This document shows positions 60,588-64,000 of a DNA stretch of 64,000 nucleotides, in pieces (the first letter of the stretch is position 1; each line of letters starts with the position of its first letter). The stretch lies in the NCBI RefSeq assembly GCF_000284295.1, contig NC_017093.1, positions 8,432,001 to 8,496,000 on the forward strand. Reading direction: 5' to 3'. Below the pieces are notes generated by a model. The model worked only from the letters and a program-made list of their open reading frames with translations, had not been told where the DNA came from and searched no databases. The stretch is from Actinoplanes missouriensis 431. GTDB lineage: Bacteria; Actinomycetota; Actinomycetes; Mycobacteriales; Micromonosporaceae. A program made the position numbers and the translations under genes.

Positions 60588-62000
60588 TTACTTGATCTTC
60601 AGTGCCTTCGAGGTGGCCTTGCCGTCGTAGTGGCCGGCCCGTTTGGCGGTCACCGTCACGGTCAGCTTCTTGCCCTTCCAGGACTTCTTGAGCTTCACCT
60701 TCGACCCGGTGCCGACCACCTTGCCGTCGACCCGCCACACGTACTTGTAGGAGGTCGCCGACGGCGACCAGGCGCCCACCTTGACCTTCACCGTCTTGCC
60801 GGCCTTGACCGTGCCCGAGATCGACGGCTTCTTGGTGGCCTTCGGCACCACGCCGTAGCCGACCGTCACCGCCGCCGAGGAGCTCGCGGTGTCGGTGTGC
60901 CCGGCGGCCCGCGCGGTGACGATCACGGCGATGCGCTTCCCGCGCAGAGAGGCCGGGATCGTGTACGCGGAACCGGTCGCCCCCTTGATCGCCACCCCGT
61001 CAGCGGTCCACTGGTAGCGGACCGACGCCGGTTTGACGCTCCACGTCCCCGTGGTCGCCCGCACCCGGAGCCCGACCGCAGCCTTCCCGACGACCGACGG
61101 CTTCGCCTTGACGACGATTTTCGGCATCGGCAGCACGTTGACCAGGTTGTTCAGCTGGGCGGTCCGGCTCGCCGAGGAGTAGGAGGCGCCCACGATGTTC
61201 CACTTGCCGGGTGCCGCCTTCGCGAAGTCGGCCTCCACGGTCATCCGGTACCGGTTGGCCGACACCGATCGCACGGTGCCCGGGATCGAGGCATGGCCGG
61301 CGCGGGTCAGCCGTACCGTGTCGCCGGTGTGCAGCGACGTTCCGGCGATCTCGAAGGTCGCCTTGCGCCCGGCGGTCACGTTGATCTGCTCGGCCGGGTG
61401 GAGCGAGTAGGTGTTGCCGTCGCACAGCCCGGTGGCGCACGAGGCCTGAACCGTGAAGGGGACCGGCGCGGTGGCGTCGGCCGTCACGGCGATCACCGCG
61501 GCGCCCCTGGTCTGACCGGAGGCGAACCGGGGCGTGCAGCTGTAGCCGTCGCGGGGGTCGTACGCGTAGTCGCACGGCAGGGCGGTTCCGTCGGGGCTGA
61601 GCATCAAGGCTGCCGGCAGAACAGCCGCCGAGCTCTGCACGCTGACCCGGAACCGGTCACCCGGGCGCACCGGCAGCACCTGGCACCAGGCCCGCCGGGC
61701 CGGGGTCAGCGTCCCGGTGACCGGCCCGAATCCGTAGGCGACCGACGCTGGGCTGTCCGCACAACCCGGGGCGTCGCTCAACCCGCTGCCCAGGCTCCAG
61801 CTGTCGAACTCATAGGAGACCGGGTACGCGGCGGTCACGAAGAACACGTCCGCGCCGACCTGGCAGGACATGCACGCGACAAGCCGGTCGTCGGTGTCGA
61901 AGTACCGCACCACCGCACCCCCGCGCGTGGACCCAGGAGAGGTCGTTGCGATAGCAGTGGATCTCACCGAGCCGGAGGCTTCCGCGGGTCGCCACGCCAC
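60588..62000 (-). CDS. C-terminal part of a frameshifted secreted protein with Ig-like repeats
   Basis: 470-codon frame whose only upstream start is a GTG at 62000. The first 26 codons are a shadow of the other frame, and the meaningful protein begins around GGAVVRYFDTDDRLVACM at about 61920. It ends with three Ig-like repeats, each with the pattern G-x-W-S...Y-x-W-x-x-D-G (for example RYQWTADGVAIKGATGSAY), typical of actinobacterial extracellular proteins. There is no signal peptide, so alone it would stay in the cytoplasm. I read it as the second half of the gene starting at 63072, separated by a +1 shift at a run of five C on the plus strand (61918-61922). Confidence 0.7.
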   Translation of the reverse strand: MAWRPAEASGSVRSTAIATTSPGSTRGGAVVRYFDTDDRLVACMSCQVGADVFFVTAAYPVSYEFDSWSLGSGLSDAPGCADSPASVAYGFGPVTGTLTPARRAWCQVLPVRPGDRFRVSVQSSAAVLPAALMLSPDGTALPCDYAYDPRDGYSCTPRFASGQTRGAAVIAVTADATAPVPFTVQASCATGLCDGNTYSLHPAEQINVTAGRKATFEIAGTSLHTGDTVRLTRAGHASIPGTVRSVSANRYRMTVEADFAKAAPGKWNIVGASYSSASRTAQLNNLVNVLPMPKIVVKAKPSVVGKAAVGLRVRATTGTWSVKPASVRYQWTADGVAIKGATGSAYTIPASLRGKRIAVIVTARAAGHTDTASSSAAVTVGYGVVPKATKKPSISGTVKAGKTVKVKVGAWSPSATSYKYVWRVDGKVVGTGSKVKLKKSWKGKKLTVTVTAKRAGHYDGKATSKALKIK

Positions 62001-63072
62001 CGAAGTCCGTGGAGGCCCGCTTCCCGCAGTTCGTTCCGCTCGCGTCGACCCTGGCGGTCAGGTATTTCCCGCCGCCGGCCGACTGGGACCGGACCACCAC
62101 GGTGTACGGCCCGGTCTCCGGCAACTGGCAGCCGGCCAGCGGCGCCGGCGACCATGACGCGGCGCCGCAGACGGGCGCGCCGTTCGGCCCGAGCACCCGC
62201 AGGCTGGCGAACGCGTCATCCGCGCCGGATCGGCTGACCGAGATGATCTCCCGCGGTGTGTGGCCGGCGGCGGTGAAACAGGCGATGAAGTCGTCGCCGG
62301 TGAACGCGACGGATGCGCCCCGCGGGTCGCCGAAGTCGCCGGCCGGCAGTTCCGGGCATCCGGTCGAGCCGGTGACCCGCTGCAGCGCGAACACGTAGCC
62401 GCCGCTGCGCCGTCCCTCCGGCATCATCGTTATCAGCCGCTCGCCGCCGCTCAGCGCGCAGCCGGAGGTGATCAGGGTCCGGCAGCCCACCGTCCCCGAG
62501 GGCTGGACCAGATCGAAATACGGCCAGGCGTTCCGCTCGTTCTCCGGCAGCGCGGCCTGGTAGGTGCCGGCGCCGCCGGCGACCTCCAGACAGTTGACCT
62601 GGCCTGCCGTATCGATGGTCTGCCGGGTCTGCGCCTCGGTGTAGCCGCGGCCTGCGGCCGGCACGCATCCGCCGCCCTGAAGCGGGACGAAGGTCGTCGC
62701 GAACGCCGTCGTGACGTCGGCGACAAGGGTGTACGTCCCGGTTGCCAGGTCGCACCAGAGCCGCGAGCAGATCGGCTCGCCGTCGCCGTCGTAGACCTGG
62801 AGATCCTGCGGGACGTTCCTCTCGTCGACCGCCTGGACCATATGCCGTCCGGCCGTCTCGACGACGAGCCGGCGGCAGTCACCGCCGCCGAGGGGACCGG
62901 CCGGCGCGGCGCCGAAGGCCCCGGGTGTCACCTCCGGGCAGGTCGCCGGATCGATCGCGGCCGGAAGACCGGCGAGGACCGCCGGAGCCGCGGGCGCCGC
63001 CGATGCGGGCAGCGGAACCCCGGAGACGGCGACCGCCAAGGCGGCGCTGATTGATATGAGCCATCGCCTCAC
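61810..63072 (-). CDS. N-terminal part of a frameshifted secreted protein
   Basis: 420 codons from a GTG at 63070-63072 with GGGGGA upstream. An ATG at 63099 is also in frame. Signal peptide RRWLISISAALAVAVSGVPL, then repeated modules with Cys pairs (TCPEVTPGAFG, CPELPAGDFGD, NCGKRASTDFGG) that look like three copies of one beta domain. After GEIHCYRNDLS the frame continues as Arg/Gly-rich nonsense to a stop at 61810. Dropping one G from the G5 run restores RGAVVRYFDTDD in the other frame and gives a single protein of about 830 aa. Could be a sequencing error, a real mutation or phase-variable slippage. Confidence 0.75.
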   Translation of the reverse strand: MRRWLISISAALAVAVSGVPLPASAAPAAPAVLAGLPAAIDPATCPEVTPGAFGAAPAGPLGGGDCRRLVVETAGRHMVQAVDERNVPQDLQVYDGDGEPICSRLWCDLATGTYTLVADVTTAFATTFVPLQGGGCVPAAGRGYTEAQTRQTIDTAGQVNCLEVAGGAGTYQAALPENERNAWPYFDLVQPSGTVGCRTLITSGCALSGGERLITMMPEGRRSGGYVFALQRVTGSTGCPELPAGDFGDPRGASVAFTGDDFIACFTAAGHTPREIISVSRSGADDAFASLRVLGPNGAPVCGAASWSPAPLAGCQLPETGPYTVVVRSQSAGGGKYLTARVDASGTNCGKRASTDFGGVATRGSLRLGEIHCYRNDLSWVHARGCGGAVLRHRRPACRVHVLPGRRGRVLRDRRVPGLL

Positions 63073-63195
63073 GGCATCCCCCGCGCGTGCAGTCCACATA
63101 GCGCGGAGATCATCTCATCGACATGAACGGCTACCTATATGCATTCCATCATTCGGGAAGTGGCAGCACAGAGATAGGAACGGCCCCGTATCGAC

Positions 63196-63537
63196 CTAGA
63201 GTTGTGCGGCCGCTATCGCGTCCTCAACCTCGGGAAAAATCGCGAAATAGCGACCGAGGCCGACGGTCTCCAGCAACTGAGCCAGGAACGGGTCGGCGCC
63301 GGCGAAGCTCAGCCACCCGCCCCGCGCCGCGATCACCTGCTTGCTGGTGATGAAGGCGCTCAATCCGACCGAATCGCAGAATTTGAGGGCGGTGAGGTCC
63401 ACGACGATCCTCGGCACCGGGCGCTCCAGCAGATCGGCGAGCGCGGTGTAGAGCCGGGCCGCCGTGTCGGCATCAAGTTCGCCGCACAGCTGGAGTACCG
63501 CTACGTCGGACCGGTGCTCGATGACAATGGCGCGCAT
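63196..63537 (-). CDS. STAS-domain protein (anti-sigma factor antagonist-like)
   Basis: 113 aa from the ATG at 63535-63537. RAIVIEHRSDVAVLQLCGEL starts the STAS fold, and VVDLTALKFCDSVGLSAFIT contains the phosphorylatable Ser in the D-S-x-G-L motif. Such proteins release sigma factors from anti-sigma kinases when dephosphorylated. No partner kinase is within the window. The start appears leaderless (TAGCGT 7 nt upstream). The open frame extends to 63861 without family similarity. Confidence 0.9.
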   Translation of the reverse strand: MRAIVIEHRSDVAVLQLCGELDADTAARLYTALADLLERPVPRIVVDLTALKFCDSVGLSAFITSKQVIAARGGWLSFAGADPFLAQLLETVGLGRYFAIFPEVEDAIAAAQL

Positions 63538-63544
63538 GAAATCT

Positions 63545-63550
63545 ACGCTA
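63545..63550 (-). promoter_or_regulatory. -10 hexamer for leaderless STAS gene
   Basis: TAGCGT on the minus strand, 7 nt before the ATG at 63537. Confidence 0.5.
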
Positions 63551-63601
63551 GATCGACAGCTTCCCGACACATCGGACAAGACGTGCGTCTGTCTTCCCCC
63601 T

Positions 63602-63639
63602 CGAGAACAACACAAACGCCACCGAGAACAACACAAACG
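63602..63639. repeat. 17-bp direct repeat, period 21
   Basis: CGAGAACAACACAAACG occurs at 63602-63618 and again at 63623-63639, in the gap between two minus-strand genes. Confidence 0.8.
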
Positions 63640-63667
63640 GGCCGGACCCCACAGGGTCCGACCCGTT
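63636..63667. terminator. Hairpin between the small conserved gene and the STAS gene
   Basis: A 14-bp stem with one mismatch (63636-63649 with 63654-63667), 4-nt loop, 65 nt downstream of the 63732 stop on the minus strand. Confidence 0.75.
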
Positions 63668-63731
63668 CGAAAGGCTGAGCCGGAACAGTCAAGCAAAAGC
63701 GGCACAGCCCGGGAGGCTCCTGGCGCGCCTC

Positions 63732-63941
63732 TTACAACTCGCGCCACTGCCAGCGTGGACCACGCCACGCGTCGGCCAGGATCATCGCTGACGCCCGGCC
63801 GGGACACTGCTGCACCTTGGACTTCCCCTCGGGGCCGCCCAGTTGGGCCTCGACCTCCCACGTCTCACCGTCGGTCCGGATGTAGACGTCGCGACGCTGG
63901 AGACGGAGATCGCCATTCCACCAGTGATGCTGAACTCTCAC
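63732..63941 (-). CDS. Small conserved hypothetical protein
   Basis: 69 aa from a GTG at 63939-63941. It contains QHHWWNGDLRLQRRDVYIRT and ASAMILADAWRG, a pattern I associate with a short Trp-rich protein widespread in actinobacteria. No function known. The TAGATT hexamer 6 nt upstream and lack of a Shine-Dalgarno indicate a leaderless transcript. Confidence 0.7.
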   Translation of the reverse strand: MRVQHHWWNGDLRLQRRDVYIRTDGETWEVEAQLGGPEGKSKVQQCPGRASAMILADAWRGPRWQWREL

Positions 63942-63947
63942 GTGTCA

Positions 63948-63953
63948 AATCTA
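63948..63953 (-). promoter_or_regulatory. -10 hexamer for leaderless small conserved gene
   Basis: TAGATT on the minus strand, 6 nt upstream of the GTG at 63941. Confidence 0.5.
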
Positions 63954-64000
63954 GGACAGACATCGAAGCATCTGCGTGGGGCAATCCGCCGAAAGTTCCT

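Overview
The window is high-GC actinobacterial chromosome, probably from the Actinoplanes/Micromonospora group. That placement is an inference from gene content: WhiB, a mycosin and EccC/EccD, MarP, frequent GTG/TTG starts, and many apparently leaderless genes. Much of the gene order matches the neighbourhood I know from Mycobacterium tuberculosis: metalloprotease-dacB-ppa; marP-nudix-tlpA-nth-crp; MBL-ridA-DUF4177-two ArsA ATPases-whiB4-ponA2-phosphoesterase; asd-lysC-leuA; recR-ybaB-dnaX. The conserved backbone is therefore housekeeping, and the interesting material lies in what is inserted into it.

Layout. 1-4.2 kb: end of a zinc metalloprotease gene, dacB and ppa. 4.2-10.9 kb: an incomplete type VII secretion locus (eccD, eccC, mycP). 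10.9-15.5 kb: a minus-strand operon capA-nth-tlpA-nudL-marP, divergent from crp. 16.5-19.9 kb: a biotin carboxylase/carboxyltransferase pair that has lost key catalytic residues. 19.9-20.85 kb: a compositionally different island with two identical 12-bp palindromes and a small membrane protein. 20.9-26.4 kb: an MBL hydrolase, a giant adenylyl cyclase/STAND ATPase and a Ser/Thr kinase. 26.4-34.7 kb: RidA, DUF4177, the ArsA pair, WhiB4, PonA2, YqeY and a phosphoesterase. 34.7-42 kb: tRNA-Pro, pyrE, cutA, asd, lysC and leuA with a leucine leader peptide. 42-47.3 kb: an HNH nuclease lipoprotein and two tandem RTX calcium-binding exoproteins sharing an upstream element. 47.3-53.5 kb: an oligopeptide ABC importer in the order C-A-B-D-F. 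53.8-58.4 kb: recR, ybaB, a very long dnaX, SRP RNA and tRNA-Ser. 58.4-64 kb: accessory secreted proteins, including one split by a frameshift in a G5 run, then a STAS protein and a small conserved protein.

How they work together. Crp and an adenylyl cyclase lie close together, suggesting local cAMP signalling. Secreted and envelope functions dominate (type VII secretion, DacB, PonA2, MarP, CapA, RTX, lipoproteins). Several start codons sit 6-8 nt downstream of a TANNNT -10 hexamer with no Shine-Dalgarno sequence, including one divergent pair whose starts are only 25 bp apart.
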